Of a DNA stretch of 46,404 bases, positions 16,982-24,827 are shown piece by piece. The translations under genes and the position numbers were made by a program. The notes under the pieces were generated by a model. That model saw only the letters and a program-made list of their open reading frames with translations. It did no database searches and was not told the origin of the DNA. The DNA comes from MGIIb-P sp963934015 (lineage in GTDB: Archaea; Thermoplasmatota; Poseidoniia; Poseidoniales; Thalassarchaeaceae), in the NCBI GenBank assembly GCA_963934015.1, contig CAWVWT010000014.1, forward strand, positions 1 to 46,404, in the 5' to 3' direction. Every line of letters begins with the position of its first letter. Position 1 is the stretch's first letter.

Positions 16982-17689
16982 ATGGCGGAGGAGAATGATA
17001 CAATCTGGGCTATCATCCCAGCCGCCGGTCTTGGCACTAGGATGAATGAAAACGCAGTACTGGGCTGCAAGGAACTTATCGAAGTAGGTGGGATTTCAAT
17101 GCTTGAAAGAACCATCCAAGAGGTTGAAGCCGCAGGAATTGAACAAATTGTTGTTGTTTCTTCGCCGAACAAGCCAGCCATCGATGCTGCATTGAAGAAT
17201 CGGGGCGTTCAAATCGTCCATCAAAAGGAACCAAACGGCTTGGTTGACGCCGTTCGATGTGCTAGAATTCTTTCTGGTGATTCACCTTGTTTGGTCGCAC
17301 TTCCAGATGTACTGTTCCCAGAAGCGAATCCATCTACAATATTATGTGACGAATTTCGCGGCGACTGCATACTTGCGGTTGTCCAAACAGAATCACCATG
17401 GGCCAACCATCTCTGCGATACCGGACGGATCACAAAACTGGAGGATTGTTGCATACTCGAAATCTCAGATAAAAATCCAAATGAGCCATTTCCTCAGGGT
17501 GAATACAGAATTACAGGTAGAGCGATTTGGACCCAAGCGTTCTGGAATGTAGCTGAAATGGGTGAAGTTGCCGCCTTACGCAAATTGGCTTCAACGCGAA
17601 ATCTCCATGCATCCATTGTAAAAACGACTTATGTTGATGTGGGCCTACCTGTAGGGTACGAATATGCTCAAACAATTTTCAATCAATGA
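16982..17689 (+). CDS. Sugar-1-phosphate nucleotidyltransferase
   Basis: A 235-residue protein of the nucleotidyltransferase (GalU/RfbA/GlmU-like) family. The N-terminal signature IPAAGLGTRM holds the nucleotide-binding loop, KELIEVGG contains the conserved Lys, and ALPDVLFPE supplies the metal-binding Asp. A late TYVDVGLPVGYEYA matches the family's C-terminal D-x-G-x-P-x-x-Y segment. It would join a sugar-1-phosphate to UTP or another NTP. Divergent arrangement with the glucuronokinase-like gene suggests glucuronate-1-phosphate as substrate, giving UDP-glucuronate; UTP-glucose-1-phosphate or dTDP-glucose synthesis remain possible. The start ATG is fixed by the divergent gene 55 bases away. 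The last 11 bases overlap the convergent UlaG-like gene. Confidence 0.8.
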   Translation: MAEENDTIWAIIPAAGLGTRMNENAVLGCKELIEVGGISMLERTIQEVEAAGIEQIVVVSSPNKPAIDAALKNRGVQIVHQKEPNGLVDAVRCARILSGDSPCLVALPDVLFPEANPSTILCDEFRGDCILAVVQTESPWANHLCDTGRITKLEDCCILEISDKNPNEPFPQGEYRITGRAIWTQAFWNVAEMGEVAALRKLASTRNLHASIVKTTYVDVGLPVGYEYAQTIFNQ

Positions 17690-18512
17690 GAATGCGCCCC
17701 CCTACCTCTGGGATAACATAGGATTGCTTCGGTGCACGTACACGGATTTCATCCGCGAATATTTGTGGGTCTACCGTATTCCCTGGATCCATCCCATAAT
17801 GCATCGGCACAATCAACTTGGGTTCTAGAGCGAGTGCTAAATCTACAGCTTCATCGTGCCGTAAGTTGTCATTACCATTGATGCAAGCAAAAACCAAGTC
17901 GTATTGATTCGCAACTTCTTGGAAGGCTGTATGCCAACCAGGGTACGGGCGACTATCCCCCATATGTAGGACTGTAGAGTCATTGAAACCCAGTACGTAT
18001 CCAAGGTACCATGCGCCATTTTCATTAATATCTAATTCTTCATGGGCTGCTGGGATTGCGTGGATTTGTATGCCCTCAATGGTAGTCGAATCTGAGCCCA
18101 TCATTGGAATAATACGATTCGCTGAAATCCCCCATCCAGTAAACAGGTCCACCGAACGGTTTGGGACAACAAATTTTACAGCGGGGAAGTGGGCAGCCAA
18201 TCGAGGTATAGATTCAGGACAAATGTGGTCATCGTGCCAGTGGGTGCATAAGATCAAATCAGGCTCAGGATGTTCTTCAGGTTCAAGTGGAAATTCACCG
18301 AGAAGTTTACCCCAACGATCACCGGCAAACAAATCGCGCCACCAAGGGTCAATGAGTACGAGGGGGCCATTATGAAATCGCACCATCCAAGATGCTTGAG
18401 TGAGCCACCAAGCCGCGATTTGGGAATCGATTTTGGATTCCATCTCCACCCTGAGTGTTTCACCACGGTTGACTGGTTGAGTTCGTGATTCGGGTACAAC
18501 CCAGTCGCCCAT
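17679..18512 (-). CDS. Metallo-beta-lactamase-fold hydrolase, UlaG-like
   Basis: A 277-residue enzyme with the metal-binding signature THWHDDH (H91, H93, D95, H96), a further metal His in IPAAHEE, an Asp in LHMGDSRPY and a His near the end (VPMHYGMD). The start QIAAWWLTQASWMVRF leading into LVLIDPWW is typical of UlaG-type L-ascorbate-6-phosphate lactonases and their many relatives of unknown substrate. It is cytosolic. I chose the ATG at 18512; longer frames upstream would run through the divergent M28 gene. It lies next to sugar genes, so a lactonase acting on sugar acids or sugar phosphates is plausible but unproven. Confidence 0.75.
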   Translation of the reverse strand: MGDWVVPESRTQPVNRGETLRVEMESKIDSQIAAWWLTQASWMVRFHNGPLVLIDPWWRDLFAGDRWGKLLGEFPLEPEEHPEPDLILCTHWHDDHICPESIPRLAAHFPAVKFVVPNRSVDLFTGWGISANRIIPMMGSDSTTIEGIQIHAIPAAHEELDINENGAWYLGYVLGFNDSTVLHMGDSRPYPGWHTAFQEVANQYDLVFACINGNDNLRHDEAVDLALALEPKLIVPMHYGMDPGNTVDPQIFADEIRVRAPKQSYVIPEVGGRILID

Positions 18513-18566
18513 GCACTGCCGAAGCGTACCTCGACCTTCAGGTTCACCCTCGTACGAGCGCACGCG

Positions 18567-18585
18567 CTTGAGGCGAAGCCTCAAG
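18567..18585. repeat. Perfect 8-base hairpin with GAA loop in a divergent promoter region
   Basis: CTTGAGGC and GCCTCAAG flank a GAA loop, giving a perfect 8-base stem. The centre reads GCGAAGC, known from structural studies as an exceptionally stable DNA mini-hairpin. It ends 25 bases before the M28 peptidase ATG and lies in the 98-base gap between divergent genes, where the core promoter is expected. A regulatory role is inference. Confidence 0.55.
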
Positions 18586-18610
18586 ATGAACACCATGTGT
18601 CGCTGGAGCG

Positions 18611-19912
18611 ATGTCTCGTCGATTACAGCGCAATGCGTTGTTCGTCTTAACCATGTTTTTGACCATGAGTTTACCGGGAGATATCGAGACAACTGAAGTT
18701 CAAATCGAAGAACCACCCGCTTGGCCTGAAGGTAGTGCTGCATACGATAACATGGTCTCAATGACACAATTCGGTTATCGAAGAATCGACACAGCAGCGA
18801 ATGAGAATGCCCGAAATTGGATCGCCAGTGAACTCGAATCGATGGGTTACGAGGTCGAACGGCAGCCGTTCACGACTCAGATGTGTGAAAACTGCGAGAA
18901 CATAGTCATCACGATTAATGGCACGTTGGAGGATGATTGGATGGTGATTGGAGCTCATCACGATGCCATCTGCTACGCCCCGCCACCAGTCATCGGTCAG
19001 AATTACATTGGCTGTAGCAGCAGTGGCGCCTACGATGACGGGACGGGGTCCGGTGCTCTGCTCGAACTGGCTCGAACATTCTCACAATGGAATGGCAAGC
19101 CGATGCACACCTGGAAGTTGGCATGGTGGGACTACGAAGAATGGCAGGGTACGAGCAGTCCAGAAAGTGGGGGCATGGGTAGCCTGCACTTTGTCGAGGA
19201 GCAAATCCCCGTCCACGTCAATGTCACTTACGTGAATCTCGACATGTTCGCACTCAACTGGCCTGTGCCGACACCTTTGGCCAGCCAATTGACCGGATGT
19301 GATGAGGACTACTGGACGCTGTACATGTTCACATCTCCAGTAGATGATTGGTCCTATTACGAAGACCGTGGTTTGGAAGTAACCGATGAAATGCAATCTG
19401 ATGCAGAATGGTTTCAGGCACACCTCAAAAGTATCAACACCGACCTTGAGCACCCTGAAGAATGGGTTCGTGTCATTGACGACACGAAGGGGAATTCAGA
19501 TCACTACAATTTCATCATGCACAACCACACCGCAACATGGATTCGGGGGCAGCATCAGTATATCCACGAAGAGGGAGATACCTGTGAACAAACACCAAAG
19601 CACGCACAAACCGATTCTGTAACCACCATCAACACCATGGCGGGTGGGAGAAACAATGTCGAAGCCGGGCTCCAAACAGGGTTGGATATTGTTGCGACGA
19701 TGGTTTGGTTGGATTGGGAACCTGAGGAGGGAGGGGAGGGGTATAGTGAAAATATTGGCGCCGTTGGTCTTTTCTCAATTATATTTGGCATGGCAGGAGT
19801 AATTGGTTGCCTCATCCTAATCATTGGATTTGCGTTGATATCTATTATTCGAAATCCAAGGCGATTCAGGCGTCGCGTCGTAGGGTTTTTCCTCGATGAG
19901 CTGATCCCTTAG
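18611..19912 (+). CDS. Secreted, C-terminally anchored M28 aminopeptidase-like zinc peptidase
   Basis: A 433-residue protein with a signal peptide (residues about 1-23) and an M28 peptidase domain. Zinc ligands and catalytic residues are visible in order: GAHHDA (H116/H117), GAYDDGTGSGA (D142/D143), DYEEWQG (E176/E177), VNLDMF (D211) and HAQTDSV near residue 345. M28 enzymes are exo-peptidases that release N-terminal amino acids. A single membrane helix at about 388-412 (LFSIIFGMAGVIGCLILIIG) followed by a short basic tail anchors it to the cytoplasmic membrane with the enzyme outside. The ATG at 18611 gives a well-formed signal sequence. It faces the UlaG-like gene, and its stop shares bases with the convergent glutaredoxin stop (TTAG, 4-base overlap). 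Confidence 0.85.
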   Translation: MSRRLQRNALFVLTMFLTMSLPGDIETTEVQIEEPPAWPEGSAAYDNMVSMTQFGYRRIDTAANENARNWIASELESMGYEVERQPFTTQMCENCENIVITINGTLEDDWMVIGAHHDAICYAPPPVIGQNYIGCSSSGAYDDGTGSGALLELARTFSQWNGKPMHTWKLAWWDYEEWQGTSSPESGGMGSLHFVEEQIPVHVNVTYVNLDMFALNWPVPTPLASQLTGCDEDYWTLYMFTSPVDDWSYYEDRGLEVTDEMQSDAEWFQAHLKSINTDLEHPEEWVRVIDDTKGNSDHYNFIMHNHTATWIRGQHQYIHEEGDTCEQTPKHAQTDSVTTINTMAGGRNNVEAGLQTGLDIVATMVWLDWEPEEGGEGYSENIGAVGLFSIIFGMAGVIGCLILIIGFALISIIRNPRRFRRRVVGFFLDELIP

Positions 19913-20163
19913 AAATATATCTCCAAGTCGTCTGAACCACCGACAAAGATGGGTTCAGCCCCACGAATATCGAAAATCACCGGGACTGTGCGGTGACCAG
20001 TCATTGCGACTACTTCCATCCTCAACTCTCTGTCATTCTGAACATTGACATCTTTCCAGGATAATTTCTGGCCATCGAGCATTCGCTTGGCTTTGGTGCA
20101 ATACGGACATATATTGGTGCTGAATAGCAAAAAATCAGTATTCGCACGATTTAGATGTGACAT
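19909..20163 (-). CDS. Glutaredoxin-like thiol-disulfide protein
   Basis: An 84-residue thioredoxin-fold protein. The redox motif CPYC sits near residue 19 (FSTNICPYC), followed by a cis-proline segment (TVPVIFD) and a glycine-rich end (FVGGSDDLE), the three hallmarks of glutaredoxins. It would reduce protein disulfides or mixed disulfides in the cytosol. The ATG at 20163 was chosen because it starts just before the first strand; longer in-frame starts add a non-homologous head that overlaps the upstream gene. A GC palindrome lies just before it. It is the last gene of a minus-strand run with the esterase and lipoprotein. Confidence 0.85.
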   Translation of the reverse strand: MSHLNRANTDFLLFSTNICPYCTKAKRMLDGQKLSWKDVNVQNDRELRMEVVAMTGHRTVPVIFDIRGAEPIFVGGSDDLEIYF

Positions 20164-20165
20164 TA

Positions 20166-20173
20166 CGCGGCCG
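20166..20173 (-). repeat. GC palindrome next to the glutaredoxin start
   Basis: The 8-base palindrome GCGGCCGC lies two bases before the glutaredoxin ATG. The context TCATGA...GCGGCC...GCGT, then one base and ATG, also occurs before the MFS gene start at 1136. Two cases are too few to call a motif. Confidence 0.35.
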
Positions 20174-20200
20174 CTCATGACCATTGGACAGAGGGGACCT

Positions 20201-20797
20201 TCATGAACCGTTGTCTGCAATTTCAGCGGTCATCTCGATCCAGTCGACCAAATCCTGCTGCTGGGCGAGGTTCACCATGTGGCCCTTCTGATGGCGCAGT
20301 AAGGTCACATCCCAATCAGCCTCACGGAAGATTTCGGCAGTCTGGTCTGCTTGCCACAATGGCACGATATGGTCACTCTCACCGTGCATTGAAATCATTC
20401 GACGGGGAGAATGATTTGATAGGGTGGAACGGAGCTCTTCAGGTCTCGCACTTTTTCCGCCTATGACAATGACTCCAAGAATTCTTTCAGCACAATCTGT
20501 AGTCAACAATTCTTGTGCTAAAGCACTGCCTTGGCTGAATCCACCGACAATAAGCGGGCCTTGGGGGATTTGCGGTTCTAGTGATGAAAGACTCTCGGTG
20601 ATTTGTTCGAAAGTCGATTCGCCGAGTGGAGATTCTGGGGGCGCTGCGCGAATCCACCAGCCACGGCCACGCTTTGGGTGGACAAAGGGGCCTTCGGGTA
20701 AGAGCAAATCCCAACCCTTTGGACATAATGTTTCGCCGAGCGGGCGTATCATCTCAGCCGTACCCGTGAGGCCATGAAGCATGACCAGTGTGCCCAT
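20201..20797 (-). CDS. Alpha/beta hydrolase, carboxylesterase/phospholipase family
   Basis: A 198-residue protein of the small serine esterase group (Abhydrolase_2, YpfH-like). HGLTG near the N-terminus forms the oxyanion region, GFSQGSA carries the nucleophile Ser, SMHGESDHIVP the catalytic Asp, and QKGHMV the His. It has no signal peptide, so it is cytosolic and probably hydrolyses short carboxyl esters. The ATG at 20797 lies eight bases after the lipoprotein stop, so the genes are co-transcribed; the glutaredoxin gene follows 37 bases on. No missing residue is seen and the length is usual for the family. Confidence 0.85.
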   Translation of the reverse strand: MGTLVMLHGLTGTAEMIRPLGETLCPKGWDLLLPEGPFVHPKRGRGWWIRAAPPESPLGESTFEQITESLSSLEPQIPQGPLIVGGFSQGSALAQELLTTDCAERILGVIVIGGKSARPEELRSTLSNHSPRRMISMHGESDHIVPLWQADQTAEIFREADWDVTLLRHQKGHMVNLAQQQDLVDWIEMTAEIADNGS

Positions 20798-20805
20798 ACA
20801 ACCCC

Positions 20806-21768
20806 TCAGAGTTCCCAAGTGCTGGTCAAACCACCTGCGACAATCAGTCGGATGTAAGAATCACCAGTTTGAGTGATGGTGAGTGTGTATTCTCCACTTG
20901 GGTATGGAATGGTTCCAAGGTTGCCTGACTCTTTGGCACCGGCTCCCCATTGACGGGTGAGAACAGAGGCGGAGTTGTGATCTCGTAAGGTGAGTGAACC
21001 ACTACTGCGGCCACCACCCATCTCGGCATCAAGCCAGTAAATCATCTCATCATAGGGGCCTTGGCTGGGATGATCTCCAACAAAAAACGAGTCGGTGATT
21101 TCAACATCAGGTGCACCAGGACCGTGATCCCATTCTTCTGCGAAGATATCTCCCGCGCGAATAAACCACACATTGCCAGTATGGTCAAATCCATTACTTG
21201 TAAGTGTCATTCGAAGTTGGAGGATCTGATCGGAATCATACCATACGAGGGTCCCGATGAAACCGGCCCAGCCATCATAGGTGTAGGTGAGAATCTGCCC
21301 ATCCGATGATGTTGCAGTCATCGTTGCTATTCCATTTGAAGACCCAATGACTTCAGTGTTCCAATCGATTCCAAACAGGGTAAAGTCCCAACTCTTCCCT
21401 GTATCAAGGGGGAAATTCAGAACTGATTGTGGATCACCATTCTCGAACGCCGAGAGATTGTCGTGTGTGATGCGGCCTAGGAATGGATTGTGATTGAGTA
21501 CTGCATGGCGTTTTGCCTCACGTTCACTAGAGATTGCCAACATGTATGATGTATCATCTTCTGCATCATCTTCTGCAACGACAAGTCGAGCTGAATCGTC
21601 TTCCCAGTCCTGTGTAGAGAATGTATAGAGCCACCATTGGCCGGTTTGCCATTCTGCGGGTGCTGAGAGGTCAGCATGGCCTGGACTTTGGTCGGTAGTT
21701 TCGCCACCCTCAAGGCAACCTGCAAGGCTGACGCTGAGCATCAGTAGGGCCATCAAAGGGGCGCGCAT
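20806..21768 (-). CDS. Lipoprotein of unknown function
   Basis: A 320-residue exported protein with a lipobox: MRAPLMALLMLSVSLAGC, where C18 would become the lipid-modified N-terminus. The rest is rich in Trp, Asp and Gly with many short beta strands (WQTGQWWLYTFSTQDW; LTYTYDGWAGFIG), suggesting a beta-sandwich or beta-barrel-like domain on the outer face of the membrane. A late region (GSLTLRDHN; SGEYTLTITQTGDSYIRL) resembles a small carbohydrate- or ligand-binding sandwich fold, but I cannot name a family. ATG 21768 was preferred over an in-frame TTG two codons earlier. It is first in the run with the esterase and glutaredoxin genes. Confidence 0.75.
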   Translation of the reverse strand: MRAPLMALLMLSVSLAGCLEGGETTDQSPGHADLSAPAEWQTGQWWLYTFSTQDWEDDSARLVVAEDDAEDDTSYMLAISSEREAKRHAVLNHNPFLGRITHDNLSAFENGDPQSVLNFPLDTGKSWDFTLFGIDWNTEVIGSSNGIATMTATSSDGQILTYTYDGWAGFIGTLVWYDSDQILQLRMTLTSNGFDHTGNVWFIRAGDIFAEEWDHGPGAPDVEITDSFFVGDHPSQGPYDEMIYWLDAEMGGGRSSGSLTLRDHNSASVLTRQWGAGAKESGNLGTIPYPSGEYTLTITQTGDSYIRLIVAGGLTSTWEL

Positions 21769-21807
21769 GTGCAACCCCTGCCCACATGTTTCTCTTGAAC
21801 GCTTGGC

Positions 21808-23970
21808 TCAGAGAAGTCCGCCGTGCTTGACGACGAGAGTCGCGATGACTAGGCTGACGATGCTCATCAGCTTGATCAGGATGTTGAGCGAAGGTCCACT
21901 GGTATCCTTGAAGGGGTCACCAATTGTGTCGCCGACCACAGCAGCGGTGTGGGCATCGTCGCCCTTCTCCGCGCCTTCGATGTGACCTTGCTCAATCGCC
22001 TTCTTCGCGTTGTCCCATGCGCCGCCGGCGTTGGCCATGAACAGCGCCATGAGCACGCCGGTGACTGTCGCACCGGCGAGCATGCCAGCGAGGGATTCAC
22101 TGCCGAGCAGTAAGCCGATGAGGATTGGGCTTGCAATCGCGACCAAACCTGGAGAGACCATCTCACGCAAGGCGGCCTTTGTCGAGATGTCCACACACTT
22201 AGCGCTGTCAGCCTCGACACCTTCACGGCCTTCGAGCAGACCATCAATCTCGCGGAATTGGCGGCGGATCTCGTCGATCATCTCCTCAGCCGCACGACCG
22301 ACGGATTTCATCGTCATGGCTGCGACCACGAAGGGTAGCGAGCCACCGATGAGTAAACCGATGACGACCATGGGGTTGGTCAGAGATAGATTGAGCAGAA
22401 TCTGGTTGCCGTCGATATCCAGGCCCAACGCAGTTTCAGTGCTGGAGTTGAAGGCGGCGAAGAGCGCTAGAGCAGTCAATGCAGCAGAACCAATTGCGAA
22501 TCCTTTGCCAATTGCTGCTGTTGTGTTTCCAATCGAATCCAACTCATCAGTGATTGCTCGGACATCTTCGCCAAGTCCACTCATTTCTGCAATTCCACCT
22601 GCATTATCAACAACGGGACCATATGCATCTACGGTCATCGTAACTCCAACAGTTGCAAGCATACCCATAGCAGCCATTGCAATTCCATATAGTCCGCTAA
22701 CGTCATTGGCGACATAAATTCCAACACACATCAAAAGCACAGGTATGAATACCGACTGCATACCAACTGCAAGTCCAGCAATTGCATTGGTAGCACTACC
22801 TGTCTTGCTGGCTTCACCGATATATGGAATTGCTTTGACAGGTACACCAAATACGGGCTCAATTCCAGTGTAATATTCTGTCGCAAGACCGATTAGAATT
22901 CCGACTATACTACCTATTGCAACGGCCTTTAAAGGCCCTAGACCATAATGTCCATCTGATAAAGTTACACCATCAAAAGTTAGTTCAGTCATAGCAAAAT
23001 ATACACCAATTAAGAATAGGACTGCACCCACAAAAGTTGTGTTTCGCAGAGCTGATGCTGCATCTCCGCCTTTGAATACACTCATTGAGAATACGCCGAT
23101 AATACTCGCAATGTAACCAATCGCACCGAATAAAATTGGCATAAGGACATAATTTCCACCAAGATCTGTGGATGCTGCTGCAATGACCATTGCGGCAATA
23201 ATTGAACCCACAAATGATTCAAATATATCTGCGCCCATTCCTGCTACGTCACCGACATTGTCACCGACATTGTCAGCAATTACACCGGGGTTTCGGGGGT
23301 CATCTTCTGGGATTCCGGCTTCAACCTTACCTACAAGATCAGCACCTACGTCAGCCGCCTTTGTGTAAATGCCGCCACCTACACGCGCGAAGAGTGCAAT
23401 TGAAGATGCTCCCATTCCGAACCCTGCGATTGTACCAACTGTATCGATATCTTGTCCATACATGAGGAACATGAGTGAAATTCCGGCTAGTCCCAATCCA
23501 CCAACTGCTAGACCCATCACTGCACCACCATTGAAAGCAGTTGCAAGTGCTGCTGCTTGACCCTGCTTTTGTTGATAGCCCTTAGGTTGCGAAGATTCAG
23601 TTAATTCCATCAAACCATTTGCTGCAGCCTGTGCTGTTCGGCCATTGGCACTGGTTGCTGATTTCATTCCACTGAATCCAGCTACTACTGAGCACGCGGC
23701 TCCAATTACGAAAGCAATTGCCGTTTCAGTGCCTAATCCAATGCTGCCTCCGGCAGCAAGTAAAGCGGCTACAACTACAATGAATATCGCAATAATTCTA
23801 TACTCTGCAAAAAGGAATGCCATGGCACCCTCTTGAATTTGCTTGGTTATTTTCGCGACTGTGCTGTTCTCAATTTCAATTGAATCTACCTTTCGAAATA
23901 GCATGAAGGCAATCAATAAACCAACTATACCTGCACCTACGCCTATTTGTCCGACCATCTCACTGTTCAT
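21808..23970 (-). CDS. hppA: Membrane-bound ion-translocating pyrophosphatase
   Basis: A 720-residue polytopic membrane protein. The substrate-site signature DVGADLVGKVE is followed by NVGDNVGDVAGMGAD, both diagnostic for membrane pyrophosphatases, which couple PPi hydrolysis to H+ or Na+ pumping across the cytoplasmic membrane. GNTTAAIGKG has Ala where K+-independent enzymes carry Lys, so this enzyme should be K+-stimulated; H+ versus Na+ specificity is not decided here. Roughly 16 membrane helices can be counted. The ATG at 23970 fits the conserved N-terminus; another ATG at 24015 adds 15 residues of unlikely sequence. The coding region shows a striking base-composition change, GC-rich in its C-terminal third and much more A/T-rich in the middle (for example 43/60 G+C at 22021-22080 against 21/60 at 22981-23040). 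Confidence 0.95.
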   Translation of the reverse strand: MNSEMVGQIGVGAGIVGLLIAFMLFRKVDSIEIENSTVAKITKQIQEGAMAFLFAEYRIIAIFIVVVAALLAAGGSIGLGTETAIAFVIGAACSVVAGFSGMKSATSANGRTAQAAANGLMELTESSQPKGYQQKQGQAAALATAFNGGAVMGLAVGGLGLAGISLMFLMYGQDIDTVGTIAGFGMGASSIALFARVGGGIYTKAADVGADLVGKVEAGIPEDDPRNPGVIADNVGDNVGDVAGMGADIFESFVGSIIAAMVIAAASTDLGGNYVLMPILFGAIGYIASIIGVFSMSVFKGGDAASALRNTTFVGAVLFLIGVYFAMTELTFDGVTLSDGHYGLGPLKAVAIGSIVGILIGLATEYYTGIEPVFGVPVKAIPYIGEASKTGSATNAIAGLAVGMQSVFIPVLLMCVGIYVANDVSGLYGIAMAAMGMLATVGVTMTVDAYGPVVDNAGGIAEMSGLGEDVRAITDELDSIGNTTAAIGKGFAIGSAALTALALFAAFNSSTETALGLDIDGNQILLNLSLTNPMVVIGLLIGGSLPFVVAAMTMKSVGRAAEEMIDEIRRQFREIDGLLEGREGVEADSAKCVDISTKAALREMVSPGLVAIASPILIGLLLGSESLAGMLAGATVTGVLMALFMANAGGAWDNAKKAIEQGHIEGAEKGDDAHTAAVVGDTIGDPFKDTSGPSLNILIKLMSIVSLVIATLVVKHGGLL

Positions 23971-24013
23971 ATCCACGGTTACACCTCTGGTGGCCGGCCG
24001 ACCGGCGACTCCC

Positions 24014-24036
24014 ATATAATCTCAAGGGAATATAAT
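24014..24036 (-). promoter_or_regulatory. Two TATA-like boxes upstream of the pyrophosphatase
   Basis: The heptamer ATATAAT occurs twice, at 24014-24020 and 24030-24036, 16 bases apart (ATTATAT on the coding strand). The nearer one would place a transcription start about 20 bases before the ATG at 23970, leaving a short leader that contains a GGTG ribosome-site-like sequence. Confidence 0.45.
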
Positions 24037-24054
24037 ATGGCCCTACAGGGCCAT
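24037..24054. repeat. Perfect 8-base inverted repeat after the amidotransferase gene
   Basis: ATGGCCCT and AGGGCCAT are separated by two bases. The repeat starts two bases beyond the amidotransferase stop and abuts the TATA-like boxes of the pyrophosphatase. It could act as a transcript-end hairpin, as an operator, or both; sequence alone does not decide. Confidence 0.5.
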
Positions 24055-24055
24055 T

Positions 24056-24775
24056 TCAGGGCATACAAAGTTGCGCGAAAGCAGACAATAGGTTATCCCC
24101 ATCATGTTCGGCCTCAAATGCTGCAAATTCGGTATCATTCATGTCTCCATCGGCGTGTGCTTGCTCAATGACAGAGCGGCTGGCTTCAGGGTGAAATTGA
24201 ACACCCCAAACCGGTTTTCCGGCCACGCGTATACCCGCATTTACACAATGTTTTGTCGATATGATACGGCGGGTTCCGGGAGGCAACTGTGTCACCTCAT
24301 CCTGATGCGTGAACAAACCCATTTGGATCGGGGACAACAACGTGTCCATACCGACGGAAAAGAGAGCGGATACGTTATCCGTCCGGCTCTTTAATCTCTT
24401 GACTTCACCACCCAGTGCTTTGCACAACAATTGATGGCCGAAGCAAATGCCAAGAACGGGTATGTTTGCAGATACTGCTTGTTGTAGAACTTGTGCGGCA
24501 TCATCCATCCAAGGCTCCCACATGCTGATATTGGCCCGTGAGCCGGAGCAAATGACTGCGTCCGGACTGAGTTCCTCAATAGAATCTGGAGTGTCGATAC
24601 GGCGGTAAGTTATCCCATCCGATTCCCACTCGGATCGGTAAGCATCACGACTCGCCAATTGTGGAGTCAGTAAGAGGCATTCTGCCGGAGCAAAGGGTGC
24701 CATAATTTCTGCATTTCCGCCTTGCCCGAAAGCAGGTCTTTCTACCAAAAGGTCGAGGATAACTACCCGCGTCAT
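24056..24775 (-). CDS. Class I glutamine amidotransferase (GMP-synthase-like)
   Basis: A 239-residue protein with the class I amidotransferase triad: nucleophile C111 in GICFGHQLL and H195/E197 in GVQFHPEAS. The spacing and the loop FTHQDEVTQLPPG are those of stand-alone GMP-synthase-like amidotransferases, which hydrolyse glutamine and pass ammonia to a partner or act as gamma-glutamyl hydrolases. No synthetase partner is nearby, so the acceptor is unknown; true GMP synthase subunit use is possible but the sequence is longer than the usual archaeal GuaA subunit of about 190 residues. It is cytosolic. The ATG at 24775 is 52 bases from the divergent NifU-like gene. Longer in-frame starts would overlap that gene. 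Confidence 0.8.
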   Translation of the reverse strand: MTRVVILDLLVERPAFGQGGNAEIMAPFAPAECLLLTPQLASRDAYRSEWESDGITYRRIDTPDSIEELSPDAVICSGSRANISMWEPWMDDAAQVLQQAVSANIPVLGICFGHQLLCKALGGEVKRLKSRTDNVSALFSVGMDTLLSPIQMGLFTHQDEVTQLPPGTRRIISTKHCVNAGIRVAGKPVWGVQFHPEASRSVIEQAHADGDMNDTEFAAFEAEHDGDNLLSAFAQLCMP

Positions 24776-24797
24776 GGTACCCTGATGGGGGAACGGG

Positions 24798-24804
24798 TTG
24801 AAAG
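24798..24804. promoter_or_regulatory. Possible shared weak TATA-like element between divergent genes
   Basis: TTGAAAG is the only A/T-rich spot in the 52-base gap and lies about 26-27 bases from both start codons (24775 minus, 24828 plus). The spacing copies the arrangement at 16951-16959, but the sequence is a poor TATA box. Confidence 0.3.
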
Positions 24805-24827
24805 CCCTCCCCCTACACCATCTCGAT

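Noticed and set aside
22010..22717. A 235-codon plus-strand frame inside the pyrophosphatase gene
   Set aside because: It is the antisense shadow of a certain gene, with Ala/Pro/Ser-rich composition and no recognisable motif.
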